The notes: generated from the sequence alone by a model not told the origin. Positions 32,801 through 44,774 are shown, counted from the stretch's first letter. The stretch: DNA of 64,000 nt from Microplitis mediator (GCF_029852145.1 NC_079973.1:7770385-7834384); one strand, 5' to 3'. Numbers and translations: made by a program.

Positions 32801-35790
32801 AAAGCAGAGTTGTACCGATAATACATAAATAAGACGCTAGTCTTATAACGAAGCTTGGACGCAAACACCGTTAAGCAAAATAGTGGGGGAACTTCAATTC
32901 CAAAAAGTTTTTACCTGCAGCCCCGAACTAGTCTTATAACGAGATCTAACTGTATTTCTTTACCTTGTTGTCAGATTTGACCTTTGTTGAATTAGAACGA
33001 ATGGTTCAAGTTGTCTTTGTTAATGAATACTACATAAATGAAGAAAACAGCTGTGCACACAATTGTAATACGACAGAAATGAATGTGAAATCTGATATTA
33101 AAGCAAAGTGTATGGAATTTGATTGTTTTTACATAGGCGATAAAGTAGATGTTTGTGAGTTGGTAAGAAATTATATTTAATCGTGATAATGATAAAAGTT
33201 TTATTTTGTCTAAGTCAAATAGAATTTTATTATTAACTCATTTTATTGTTTAGTGGGACGATGTGAAAAATATTCAATGGTTTAAAGATGAGAATGATTT
33301 TGTATTTGGTAATAATACTAACTGCCCAGGAGTAATGAAGACATTAAGCAGTTGGTATCACTTTCAGACAGCTCGCTATTGTGATTATTGTTTATGTTTT
33401 TGTAAGATGAATCAACTCAATGGATTTTCAGTCACTGCAATAAGCTTTAGAGATCAATTGTCAGACATTAACAATAACAAGTTCAGTATGCCACACGACA
33501 AAATTTATTATCATATATATAAGCACCCTCGATTACCTGCTTCCTATAAGCACTCATTACTAATGAGTCATGAACGTACTTTTAGAATATTTTTTACAAG
33601 ACATAATGTATAAACCTAGTACAATTACAGAAACCTACAAAAATTACAGTATCTTATTACGGAAATTTACTACCATAAGCCGGAAGATACAGAATCTTAA
33701 CTTCACGGTAGAATACCATACTTATTATACGATACTTATAAGGATATTGTTTAAGTACAGTATACTGTAATTTACGGTTGATTTACGTAATTTACTGTAA
33801 GTTGTGTCCACCAGAGACGACTTCAGTTCGGGTGTCAATTGTCATAACCCACGTCTTATACACAGGCTTAATACACTGAGAGAACAATTTATTTGAGCCA
33901 AATGAGATTTGTTTCAGGTAAATAAATCCCATATTAGAATGAACCCAATTAGTATTTATTTGAGACAAAGATATTGCTCATTTGAATGAAATATTGATTT
34001 GTTTATAGTTAACAAATCTTTATTTGGACTTTTTTTCAACCAAGATTTGTTAACTATAAACAAATGTATATTTGAATGAAATAAATGATTTTGTTCGGTC
34101 AAATAAATCTATTTATTTGGCTCAAATAAATTGTTCTCTCAGTGTAGATATATACAGCCCAAGCTTATTATAAGCAACTTGTCCTATTGCGCTTTTTGTT
34201 ACAATTATGAAGCTCCTCCGCTCTTCCGATAGCTCAAATTTCATGTCTTGACGCTCGTTATCAGCCTCACTCATATTTTGTTAAAAACAAATTTCATGAA
34301 ATAATAAAGTTTTGTAAATATATAATATTTCAATTAAATAAAATTTGTGCGTCGTTTACTTTCATTTGAACTGAATTTATTACTGATTATTGGACTTTTT
34401 AAAGCAATTTCTGTCGTTGCTCATAACGAGCGACTTGAAACGGTTCACATACGTAACACACATACATGTAGAACGCGCGTCGAAAGCTAAGATTAAGGAG
34501 GAGTCTAAATCTTGGATTTTTCAAGAATTTTTTCCCCTATAATCTTTGACGATTTCTTACAATGAGCTCGGATTGTAAATTACTCTTTATAATTTTAGAG
34601 TAAAATGGAGTCAGGACAAACGATCATTTTTCAGTTTTTAAGTAATTCGAATACGGGCCAAAAAATACATAATTTCGAGTAATTTTTAAACAAAATAAAG
34701 TTAAGAATAGAACTGAAGGTATTGATTTTTGTTTTTTTTCGTATTTATTTTGTTTTGATGGCCCAGGTTTACCCTAAATTGTGAGGTAAATTCATTTAAA
34801 AAACTCTCTCCGTGTAGAAATAACTGTATTTTTTTTAACATTTCTATTTTGCTTCATATTATTAATTTTTGCAATATCGGTGTAAAATAATTTTTATATA
34901 TTTTATATTTTATCTAAAAGTTTGATAAATAATCAATGTGATGTATAATAATTATTCATATATATTTAAGGGTTGTTGTTGGTGTCAAATTTATAAAAAA
35001 AGATGGTATGATTCATATTCAGATAAAAGAAAGTAAGCTTTTACCAGATGGAAAAGTAGACATGAATAATGCATCATGGAAACCACTTGGCAATCATTCG
35101 AATTTAGATGAATTTGCTGCAAACTTAGATCATAAAAAAGATTTTAATGGATTAATAGCGGGGAGAGATTTCGGATACTCAGACAAGTTAAATTTGGATG
35201 ATGTAGTTGTTGCAGAAGATTATGTCATTACAGGGGTTAGATTTCGGTTTGCCGGAGATTCACTTGAGAATCCAATGCTTACCGATGGTCCGATTGAACT
35301 ACAAATAAAAGTAACGTTATTTAATTATGATGTGGGAGAATTGTATGATGTTAGTTCTTGGGTTACACCAAAAAATCAAGCCCACAGGTATGATAATTTT
35401 GCATACCACTAATCTGAATGTTTTTGAAACATATTATTAATATTTCACGTTTATTTTACGTTAAGAAACGAACTAAAGCTAGAACGTCCTGATGACCCAG
35501 TAAGATCTCCAAAAAATTATCCAAATTTAGATGATAATCTATTTGTTAGATTTACATTATCGGATATGAAAAAAGATGCCTCTCAGACAGTCGTGCCTTT
35601 TTTCGATGCTCGTCCGGTAGAAAATAAGCTTCCGTTTCCGCTAAGAGGAATTGGACTTTTTCATCGAGGTAATGAAGGATACGGAGGATTTATTTCTTTT
35701 AAAATTTTCATTGTAAACCCATCTCAGTACATGAATTCTATGTTGAATACTGTTGAAAGTACAACTAAAGAAAGTGAATATTTCGAATAA
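29831..35790 (+). CDS. Secreted DUF4803-family protein, paralogue A (7 exons)
   Basis: Exons: 29831-30376, 30449-30593, 30686-30823, 32975-33162, 33254-33480, 34971-35387 and 35466-35790, 661 residues. Residues 1-21 form a signal peptide (KILVFFVLMIFDNYCVA), so the product is expected to be secreted. The first 280 residues are acidic, helical-looking and poorly conserved. Residues about 277-415 carry a cysteine-rich part ending in ARYCDYCLCFC. The C-terminal 250 residues hold the motifs typical of insect DUF4803 proteins as I recall them: LLPDGKVD, VITGVRFRFAGD, VPFFDARPVENK and GIGLFHRGNEGYGGF. Function is unknown. Exon 5 uses a weak donor (GTTCAG) but the frame and the paralogue support it. 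Intron 3 holds a transposon (31032-31977). Recall of the family is from memory, without a search. Confidence 0.75.
31032..31977 (+). mobile_element. AACTTCCCGC-family element, copy 4 (complete)
   Basis: Starts TAACTTCCCGCTAAG and ends AGCGGGAAGTTTTAGGGCTG followed by CAACTGATAGACCGAC. It carries TTTGACGTTTTGAGGTTCTA, a GTACGTACGTACGTATG tract, and four repeated blocks around CGCGTCGATTGCC. AACTTCCCGCT is present inverted near both ends. No protein-coding capacity. It sits in intron 3 of DUF4803 gene A. Confidence 0.7.
32040..32320. repeat. Imperfect repeats of CCATGTGAGAATTCAT type
   Basis: Units such as ACCATGTGAGAATTCATA, AACCACATGGAAAAC and CATGTAGAAATC recur on both strands. Likely another small foldback remnant in intron 3 of gene A; ends not defined (a TTTCTCCGTGCGC terminus lies at about 32030). 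Confidence 0.4.
33615..33815. repeat. ACCGTAAATTTACGGT array, copy 3 (degenerate)
   Basis: Contains TTACAGTATCTTATTACGG, TTCACGGTAGAATACC and GTAATTTACGGTTGATTTAC, ending TGTGTCCACCAGAGA. It lies in intron 5 of gene A. Confidence 0.55.
33872..34146. mobile_element. TA-flanked MITE, TIR CACTGAGAGAACAATTTATT
   Basis: TA-CACTGAGAGAACAATTTATT at the left is mirrored by AATAAATTGTTCTCTCAGTG-TA at the right. The arms continue with TTGAGCCAAAT and its complement and pair across most of the 275 bases. It is in intron 5 of DUF4803 gene A. Confidence 0.85.
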
Positions 35791-36045
35791 ATCATTTTCA
35801 TCTTTGTCAAAATAATTCACCAATACATACAAGAATAATAATTTAAAAAATGTAAACTATTTCATCACACGTTTCTACAACATAAATAATAGTAAAAATA
35901 TAAAATGTGATAATTTTATTGTTAAAGTTTGGTTGTAAATGAATGTTGAATATTAAACATATTCTTTGTTGGATTCTCTGTACAAAAATCAATCTTTGTT
36001 CTTATATATACTTTATTTAATTTTATTTCTCTTTAGTAAATATTC

Positions 36046-36460
36046 TGTTCGAAATAATATTTCGAACAGTGTCGCATTTAAGTCGTAGTATATATATTTG
36101 AGTTGAGTTCAAAATGTGTATATGTTTACTTAAAGAAAAGAAAGCTAGCATGGATCAAATTTTATGACCTTAGGTACTTGGGTCGACGAGAGATTCCAAG
36201 TAAATGCAAGGCAATATGTTTTTCTTCATTTGCACACATATATATATATATTTTGAACTTAGAGATCTTTGTTATACAAAAAGAGGAGAGGTTGGTGGAC
36301 CTCAGTGTTAAATAATATTAAAAGAATAAGTTAGTCTAAGCTAAATCTCTTACGAGTGAAGACATACCCTAGAGCGCGTATTTTAATAAAAGATATAATA
36401 TTCAGTTGTTTAATAAATTGAATTGTTTCATTCACGATTACCATACCTAAATTCCCAACA
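36046..36460 (+). mobile_element. Probable solo LTR
   Basis: Starts TGTTCGAAATAATATTTCGA, a 23-base hairpin that begins TG and is typical of LTR 5' ends, and finishes near ATTCCCAACA. A TATATATA lies about 40 bases in (36090s), and an AATAAAA signal follows at about 36388. ATTC precedes the start and also overlaps the end (AACATTC), a possible target duplication. No internal retroelement sequence adjoins it. Exact ends are uncertain. Confidence 0.5.
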
Positions 36461-36599
36461 TTCTTTATTATTAATAATTGATTTCTAGAATATAATGGTA
36501 TATAATATAGAAACTAAAAATTTGAGTCTTCAGAACCAGGAAATTCGAAGATAATCTTCTGTAAAATCTAGAAATTTTTATTATTTTTCATTGTATAAT

Positions 36600-36830
36600 C
36601 AGATGTTATTTTTTGAAGGAATTGATTTTTTCGAAGCAAGAGAAATTTTTTTTTGCACCAAGAAATTTACAATTCACATCAAAAATAAATTTTTCTGCAG
36701 CAAGAGAATTTACTATCTTGAACCATAAAAGTTTTTGAATAAAGTGTCTTATTCATCTTGATTCAAGAAAAAAAGTGGAAAGACGATATTTATCTTGACC
36801 CAAGTTAACTGTTTTTTCTGTGTACAAAAA
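36600..36830. repeat. Partial element ending TTTTTTCTGTGTA
   Basis: Contains GCACCAAGAAATTTACAATT and TCTTGATTCAAGAAAAAAAG and ends GTTTTTTCTGTGTAC. The same vocabulary and terminus are seen at 54375-54625, and a related end at 23600. Confidence 0.45.
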
Positions 36831-36929
36831 TTAGTATTATTATTTTCCAGAACTGCCCTTAACAGTGAATTTCACTCCGAGAATATTAAGTCAATAAAAA
36901 AAAATCTTCCATTTCGCGTTTACTCCATC

Positions 36930-37050
36930 ACGGTGGAAGGAGGTAGATCATCCCAATCCGTGTGTTTGCCATCTTCGCCTTTGGCTCCGGTAGGCACACG
37001 GGTTGAAATGTCCTACTTTCCTCCCTTGGGGTATATCATACTATTTTTCG
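36930..37050. repeat. Dispersed TCCTACTTTCCTCCCTTGG repeat, copy 2
   Basis: Shares GGTTGAAATGTCCTACTTTC with GGTTGGAATGTCCTACTCTC at 63250 and with the inverted forms at 41640-41745. Function and class unknown. Confidence 0.5.
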
Positions 37051-37713
37051 ACTTGGTTCAGCAAGTCAAAAGTAAGGTGAATGACTATCGTGCTCGAATT
37101 ACAGACGAATAAGTTCAAACTAAGATCAAAAAATACAACTAAATTGAAACTAAGATGAAAAAAGTTCAAAAAGTTTAAAAAATTTAATTTAAGTCAAAAA
37201 AGACGAGATCTTATCCAAAAATCGTCGACAAATCGATAACTTCAAAAGAAAATGAGGCGAAGCGAGCCTGAATCAAGTTTTATTTTTGACCCGGGTATCT
37301 TTAATGTTTAGAAAATAAAACAATATAATCTTCCGATTCAACGATTTTTAGTAATTGATTCGGTATTTGCGTCATTCATTCTTGGGAATTTTTAGGTGTC
37401 ATACGATATTGATTGTAATAATTAATTTTCGTGATTTCATCACTGATGGCTGATAAAAAACACATTTATTGAGTAATTAAAAACTGGTGTTAAAAAACTA
37501 TCTGTAAAGTTTGACAATGTTGCAACATCATGCCATTAATTCTATATAAAGTATAATGCTCACTTCGATAAAATTATATAATTTAAAAATAAAATTAAAA
37601 AAAATATATATTTCTGGATTTTTAGTTACAGTTGAAATTTTATTCATATTACAGTGCATATTTGGTGTCTAATAAAATTAAAACTTTTGTTTTTTAAAAT
37701 TACAAAAAAAAAA

Positions 37714-40700
37714 ATGTTTCGGAAAATACAATTACTAACAACATTTATAATTTTTAATAATTACTGTACGGCTTCTCTTGATTGGCCAGACATGACTGAT
37801 GTGAATTCAATTGACAATTTTGTAAAGACATTTAATTCTCAAATAGATAATGAATTTGAAGTTCAAAGTGATATGGATGAATATTATAAAAAAAATGTAA
37901 TTAAAAACTTTGCAACAGAAATGTTAAGTATATTTCACGGTTTTAATAAATCATACGAATATAAATCAAATTTTACATGGTTAGATTTTGACAATAAATT
38001 AAAAAGTCATCGAATACGTAGAAATAGTACATTATCATTATTACCGCACATAATTTTAAAAAGTATAAAAGATGAACTTCTTACAAATGAAAATTTAACT
38101 AACAATTTTTTTAACAATAGAATTCATAATACTATTAATAATATTGAAAATGTATGTTTACTTGCCGCAAATTATTCATTTTTTTCATTTAAATCAAAAT
38201 ATTCATATTTAAAAGTTCTTTATACTGCATTAACAGATGAAATTGATTTGTGGGAAGTGGTAAGTGTTTATCCTATGATACACACTGTAAGAAATTAGGA
38301 GTGAATTCGGAGTAAATACGGATTTTATTTTACTGTAAAAAAAAACCGATGTAAGTCTAGTCTACCTCGGTGTGTTAAGGTTGTCGATGTTAAATTTAAT
38401 CGCGAAAACGGTATTAAAATAACACTGGTAGTGGTATTAAAATTTTTCTCAGCGTTAAGTAGTGTTACAAAAAGCGTAGTTTTATTTTTTATGTATCAGT
38501 AGTTGAATTTTATTTCAAATACAAAAAGAAGATTTCGATGCTTCAAAAATTCATGACATACTGGTAGAGCACTCGGCGCGATACCGAATTGGTCTGGGTT
38601 TGATTCCCAGTTCGGGCTATCTATATTTTTCTCAATTTATCTATAAATTGTCTTATTGAGAGGTTTGCATGTTTAGGTTTCCACTATATTTAAATGGTGT
38701 ATTACCGTACGAAGGACGGTGTGGCTCAATAAGTTATAGATCAAATTGAATGGAATATAGTATAGTGCCGGATAGCTCAACTGGTAGAGCACTCGGCGCG
38801 ATACCGAATTGGTCTGGGTTCGATTCCCAGTTCGGGCTATCTATATTTTTCTCAATTTATCTATAAATTGTCTTATTGAGAGGTTTGCATGTTTAGGTTT
38901 CCACTATATTTAAATGGCCACTATAAATAAAAAAAAAATATATATAATGGAATAAATTGATTTGCCATTTTATAAAATGTATGGAGAAATTTGTCCAAAG
39001 AATATTTGTCCATAATGACGTGTCAATATTATATAAAATATGGAATAGAAACATATTTTTATGATTCACATCTCTTTGCAAACTAAATCAGGAAGAAAAA
39101 GAAAATTAAATTGTAAATGATTAATTTATCATCTTTGAATGAATTTGAAATGAATAAAAAAAAAATTCATCTTAGATATTAATAAGGATTTATTTATGTT
39201 TATTTAGATCATTGAAATCTAAAACGTTCTTACATTCGATTGATTGTTTGAATTTCATATTCAGAATTTCCATTTAACTCAATGAAACTAAAGTAAAAAA
39301 TACAGACTGAAGCACCGCTGGTGGCGCAAAAATGAATCATTATAAAAAAATTTTAATGTTTTACTGAATCATGGCATTTCTTATAACTTTTTATTCTCTG
39401 GCAGTGCCCATTTTGCATAAAAAAATTTATAAAAGTGTCTAAATTGGGGGTGCTATAGTACATTCTGGCCTAATTTTATTATTTAAATTAGTTCTCATAA
39501 CTAAAATGAATAAAGTTTTATAATTTTAAGACGAACAATCAATTATCTTTCGAATAGAGAAAGAATTTTCCGAAAATTTATTATTTCAAAAAAGATTTTA
39601 AAAATGAGAGCTAAAAAGAGCCAAAAACCACTATGTCTACGGTATAGATACACGGTAAGCTCGCGCCATGACACTTCACACATATACATGTGTTTGAACG
39701 TGTACTTGGCGCGAGACACTACCGTGTCTCCTGATAAATAGGAAACCATCTGCTCCACATTCACTCCGAACTTTTACTCCGAATTTAATCCGCGTTCATT
39801 CCGCAAATTTTCTACAGTGTAAATAAAAATTTAAACAACAAAAAGTGTACTACTCATGTATTTATATTTTAAAGAAGTCAGACAGCACAGATCTCGACTG
39901 CGATGAACATATATTTTTACAAGATTTATATGATATATCAAGAGAAATAATAAGAGGATTTTTTTTGAGATTCTTTAGAATGAGCATAGGATTAAGTTTG
40001 AAATCAAAATGTACATATTGTACGTAAATAAATAATTATTTGTCTAAAAATATTGCTGCAAGCTATTACTTGAAATGAATACAATTTATTTTATGTTAAA
40101 GCAAATGTCACTGAAAAATTAATTCATGAAAGGGAATATTTCATGAACAATGTAAAAGAATTAATGAATTTTACAAAGAATAATTTGGGCAATTATACAG
40201 AATATATTTTTTCCTGTGACTTTGATAATCACATCCGAAGTAAGTATGAAGATAATAATTTATTTTAACTATGCTGACTGCTGAAAAAAATTAGTTAATT
40301 TTCTTGATCTTTTTAAAACTTGTATTGTTAGATAAGACATACATTGAGTTGGAAAGAATGATTCAAGTAGTTATTCACAACGAATATTATATGGACAAGG
40401 CAGGAAGTTGTTCATACAATTGTGATACAAAACAAATGACACTTAGCTCTGCAATGAATGAAGAGTGCATGGATATAAGTTGCAATTATATGGGAACAAA
40501 ACTTGAAGTTTGTGAATTGGTAAGATAATTTATTATACAAACAGTGATACCTGAAACCTTGAAATAATATATATAAATATATATGACTGTGTCAGACAGA
40601 AATTTTTTTTTTTAATCAGTACACCTACAAAGTTACTTTGTTATTAAAAAAAATACTACTACAAGTTCAACTGAGTATCTCCAAACTTGAGCTTGCACTC

Positions 40701-43243
40701 GGGGGGGGGGGTCCCCCTTTCCCATTTAAACACAGTACAACCTGGTTATATGTTACTGTTAGGGGCTGTAGGAGAAAAATTTCTTGGAAATCGCTTTCCC
40801 CTACTATCTTTTACCCGCCGATCGCTCGGTTTTCTGCATATTATAGCTTTATATAAAATCATATCAATTTTTATAAAGTCCTCACAAGAGTATATTAATT
40901 CTTATAAGAACTTTATAAGATCATATAAGCTTTTATTTAATCATATATAATTTTTATATATTTCTTATCTGATCATATATAAATTGTATATGAACATATA
41001 TGTTTATATATGATCATATAAAATCTTTTTTTCCCAGGATTGGAATTTATAACTGGCAAATGATATTTTGAAAATATGCGATGCTCTATAATAAAGCATC
41101 TATTTTCTTTTATAGTTTAGGTTATAAGAAAAAGTATACTTTTAAGTTATATGAACATTATATTCAAACATACATAAATATTTGCCATATTTTATATAAT
41201 TATATATTTTCTTATATAGAATTAAAAAAACATTTTTTTCATGCGGGTATTTTGTGTGTTAATTTGACAGTAACATAAAAAAGTGTTAATTTCGTATAAA
41301 ATAACATTTTTGTGTGTTAAAAAATCAATCGATTGTGTCAGTTCAAACAAGATAAATACTATGTGTTAAATTGACACACGAAAGTGTTAAAAATTCAACG
41401 CTCAGAATTTTAACATACGCTATTTTTTACACTTTGACGATTCGTTTTTTCCGTGTAAATATGACCATTCAAAAGTTACTTTTTTACGAAAATTTCAGTT
41501 TTTTCTGAATGGTTAATTTGTAAAACCTGTAATTTTTTAACTGTGAGATTAAAACATTATCAAATAACATAGAAACAAGACAATTTCAGCCAAACGTCTT
41601 CCCTTGGCAAGAAATAATAGTATATTACATGCCGAGAAAGGATAGTAGGACATTCCAATCCACGTGGGTAATTCCCTACCCGAGTAAAAGGTGAGGGTGG
41701 TAAACACGCAGATTGGGATGTCCTACCTTCCTCCGTGGTGTGTAAACGATTTTTCACCATATCTGCACCTGAAATTTTAAATTTTTGCCTCTGTTTGTAG
41801 GAAGAATGGCGCGTGCGCGAACTTCCATTATTTGTTTTCGCATAAGAGAAAATAACGACTTTCATCTTTCTAAACAGGGCAGGAACTTAAACTTTCGATG
41901 CAGGTATGGTGAAAAAAGCTTTACAGTGATATTCTATTGATTTAAATTATGTTATAAAAAGCGTATTGAAGCTGTGCACTTTTGGATTTCCAAACTTTTT
42001 TATAATTTTGCCTTGTCATATATTGTAGAGTGATGATGTAAGGCGATACCAATGGTTTAAAGATGAAAATAATAACGTTTATGGCAATAACACTAATTGT
42101 GAAGGAAAAATGGAAGAATTATACAGTTGGTATCAGTGGACAACACGTTATTGCGATTTTTGTGTATGTACTTGTACCGCCAAGCCGCGAAGATTAGTAC
42201 ATAATGAAATTACTGCACTTAGTTTTCAAGATCAAACGTCAGATACTGACAAAAACCAGTACTGTTTATTATTCTATTTTGTTAGATAAATTTTTTAAAT
42301 TATTTTAATAAGACCATTTAATAGAAACTAAATAACTTTTATTTTTTATTTTTAGGATCGTTGTCGACTTAAAATTTGTTTTAAAAAACAATACAATTTA
42401 TATTGATATCAAAGAAGGTAAACTTTTACCACGAGGAAAAATAGATAAAAAAAGTTTAGTATGGAAATCACTTGATAATTGTACCATTTTTGATGATTTT
42501 ACTTCATGTCAATATCCTCCCAAACCCGGTGAAGCTCGATATATTCGTTTAGTAGCGAGGAAAGATTTCGGTTATCCTGGAGTTTTGAATTTAGATGATT
42601 TAGTAGCTTCTACAGAATCAGTCGTTACAGGTGTTCGATTTCGATTTGCTGGAGATTTAAATACATTCCCGAAATTTAAAAACGGTTCTGTAGAACTGCA
42701 GATTCGTGTTACGGATTTCAATTACGAATCAGGTGAACTATCTAATACCCATTATTGGATTTCACCAGATAAGAATGTGACTAGGTAATTATTTATGTTT
42801 TTTTACTTGTTATGAATTGATTATTGTTTTTTTAATTTTCATAATTTTATTTTAAATTTCTGTTCAGAGAAGAGTTAAAATTGGTAAGACCAGATAACCC
42901 AATAAAGTCTCCAAAAAATTCACCGAACTTAAAAAAAAACCAATTTGTTCGATTCAAAGTATCGGATTTAAAAAAAGATGCAGGTCAGTCAACTGTGCCT
43001 TTTTTCGATGCAAGAGCAATGGAAAACAAAGTTTTATTTCCACTAAAAGGTATTGGGCTTTTGCATCGCGGTCATGATGGCTTTGGAGGATTTGTAGCTT
43101 TCAAACATTTTATTATAAATCCATCCAAGTACTTAAATACTAATTTGGGTGCTGCCAAAACCATTAAAACGATATCAACAAACCCATTCAAGTGGGACTT
43201 ATTTGCTCAACCAACATGGTCGCTATTTCCCAAAACACAATAA
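37714..43243 (+). CDS. Secreted DUF4803-family protein, paralogue B (7 exons)
   Basis: Exons: 37714-38259, 39875-40019, 40102-40239, 40332-40519, 42029-42258, 42356-42784 and 42868-43243, 683 residues. The first four exons have exactly the lengths of those in gene A (546, 145, 138, 188) and all intron phases agree, so this is a tandem duplicate. The ATG at 37714 was chosen over one 60 bases upstream because it aligns with gene A and starts the signal peptide (IQLLTTFIIFNNYCTA). The block after it, DWPDMTDVNSIDNFV, matches DWPDVNDINSIANFV in A. Conserved later parts are YNCDTKQM, YCDFCVCTC, VVTGVRFRFAGD, STVPFFDARAMENK and GIGLLHRGHDGFGGFVAF. B has a longer segment before LVARKDFGY with an extra cysteine. 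Function unknown. Intron 1 carries tRNA-derived repeats; intron 4 carries several repeats. No inactivating change seen. Confidence 0.75.
38561..38917 (+). repeat. tRNA-derived repeat (SINE-like), copy 2, 1.6 units in tandem
   Basis: The unit CTGGTAGAGCACTCGGCG...TTCGGGCTAT plus tail begins at 38561 and again at 38781, a 220-base period. The first unit lacks the first 14 or so bases of the tRNA-like part. Between the units lies the linker CCGTACGAAGGACGGTGTGG. Located in intron 1 of DUF4803 gene B, same strand. Confidence 0.8.
38767..38838 (+). tRNA. tRNA-like block with complete arms, abnormal anticodon loop
   Basis: GCCGGATAGCTCAACTGG starts a tRNA-like block with acceptor ends GCCGGAT and TTCGGGC (two mismatches), a good D-arm and a good T-arm (CTGGG-TTCGATT-CCCAG). 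The anticodon loop reads CGCGATA without U33. The block is repeated elsewhere with the same flanks, so it is more likely a SINE promoter than a tRNA gene. Confidence 0.4.
40560..42028. other. Intron 4 of DUF4803 gene B, repeat-rich
   Basis: Includes a G10 run at about 40700, an array of ATATAAGATCATATA-type units (40860-41040) that ends AAAATCTTTTTTTCCCAGG, an AAATTGACACACGAAAGTGT patch (41360-41400) with a TTTTTTCCGTGTAA end at 41455, and a dispersed repeat at 41600-41760. No exon seen besides those listed. Confidence 0.5.
41600..41760. repeat. Dispersed TCCTACTTTCCTCC repeat, copy 3 (inverted pair)
   Basis: AATAGTATATTACATGCCGA leads into GTAGGACATTCCAATCCACG; the mirror CAGATTGGGATGTCCTACCT follows about 55 bases later. 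It therefore forms a hairpin-like pair, unlike the single-sided copies at 36930 and 63160. Confidence 0.5.
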
Positions 43244-44002
43244 TATTAATTGAATAATTTAACAATTCTTATATAAATAAATTATTTATAAAATATTTAA
43301 GTGAATAAATTTATCTAGTTGCGAATTCCGATTAAAGTAAAATAAATTTTTTTACTCTCGATAACGTAAAGATACAGACGTATTTAATTATTATCAATGA
43401 TATTACTTATGAGACAAATGAGAAATATTAAAGATTGAAATAAAATTATTTTTTAATCTGTCTTTATGTCCCTGAACTATCAGTCCTTGGTGTCTCTTTA
43501 AATAAACTTGCAAGTTTTAGAACTACTTACAGTTAAAAATGTCTTTTTTATTTATTAGACGTAAAAAAATACGCGGAGAAAAAGTTAAAGCAAAATTTAC
43601 TATTTAGAAAGTGAACTCAACCCTGTCATAAGAGATTCGTTAGTTTTTAATTTTAACGTAATGAAAAATTACTACTCTCTTAAAATAAATCAGTAAAAAG
43701 TTCTGCAAATCAGTGAATATTCACTGCATAAACAGTCCCAAGTCCCATTCAATCAGTGGTATACTTGGGACTGTATGCAGATTATCGTATAACGATAATG
43801 ACGTATGCAGATTGTCGTATAACCCACAAAAATGTCGCGGTAACAGTTGAATCAGCAAAAAGCTACTACTTTCATATGCTTATATATTATTATATGTAAA
43901 GATAAAAATCGAATAGTTGTGTATGTTAACACCAGTGATGCACGTGGTGACAAAATCTTGTGACTATAATACAAGCGTAGACAAGTTCAGACAGGTCCGC
44001 GC

Positions 44003-44190
44003 ATAAATATAGTGGAAACCTAAACATGCAAACATGCAAATAACCTTCTCAATAAGACAATTTATAGATAAATTGAGAAAAATATAGATAGCCCGAACTG
44101 GGAATCGAACCCAGACCAATTCGGTATCGCGCCGAGTGCTCTACCAGTTGAGCTATCCGGCACTATACTATATTCCATTCAATTTGATCT
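44003..44190 (-). repeat. tRNA-derived repeat (SINE-like), copy 3
   Basis: Minus-strand copy with the tRNA-like block at 44090-44161 (GCCGGATAGC start preserved) and the same tail as the copies at 21284 and 38561, ending in a TATTTATGC variant. Confidence 0.75.
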
Positions 44191-44229
44191 TTGCAGAGAA
44201 GCGGTTGATTTACTAAAAAACCAAAAAAA

Positions 44230-44774
44230 GTCATTTTTTTGTACTTACTTCTAATGGATGTTAAAAATAAAAAAAAATTTTTATTCCAAAAAATGATGAC
44301 AGGGTCTAGTAGGGAATTTATTCAAGTTTTCAACGCCGTCCTTCGACTTTCTGTGCGATCATTGGTACCTGAAATATCGATGATCAAAGGCAAAAGGATC
44401 ATTTTCTGTTTGAAGGCTGATATCTCTGCGACAAATCGTCCTACGAGGTTAAAAATAACCAAACTGAAGCTGAATAAATTTACTAAACGAGCTATGCATT
44501 CGTTTAGTTGAAAGAATTTTTCTGCGGTCCGTGGGCTTTTCGGAAAAAAAAAAAAATTTAGAAATTTTTTGTCTCGTGGTATTTCTCATGTTTGCGCAAT
44601 AACTGCAGCTTTTAAGAAATTGTGAAAAAAATGCACCAAAACAAGAGATTTTAAGCTATAAAATGCTTTTTTTTAAATCTCGACACGATTATTTCTTACC
44701 AAGTTACAGCCTTCCAAAAATCACTAAAAAATTTATAAAATTTTTCTGCTCCTTTAATTTTTTGCATTAGTGTA
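44230..44774. mobile_element. Half foldback element related to the one in HGD intron 5
   Basis: Read on the minus strand it starts TACACTAATGCAAAAAATTA, then AAAGGAGCAGAAAAATTTTA, then the TTTTGGAAGGCTGTA block and AATAATCGTGTCGAGA. These match the left arm at 15204-15300 with divergence. Only one arm is present. Confidence 0.6.

Larger units (their letters stand above)
35791..37713. other. Spacer between the two DUF4803 genes
   Basis: Holds a probable solo LTR (36046-36460), the right half of an AAATTTCTTG...TTTTTTCTGTGTA element (36600-36830), and a dispersed TCCTACTTTCCTCCCTTGG repeat (36930-37050). A TATATAAAG at 37543-37551 could serve gene B. Confidence 0.5.

Noticed and set aside
37654..37713. 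Upstream ATG extending DUF4803 paralogue B by 20 residues
   Set aside because: The extension is AT-rich and lysine-rich, and the ATG at 37714 aligns with paralogue A and begins a signal peptide.
38767..38838. A functional tRNA gene
   Set aside because: The anticodon loop lacks U33, the acceptor stem has mismatches, and the block occurs three times with the same non-tRNA flanks, so a SINE-like origin fits better.
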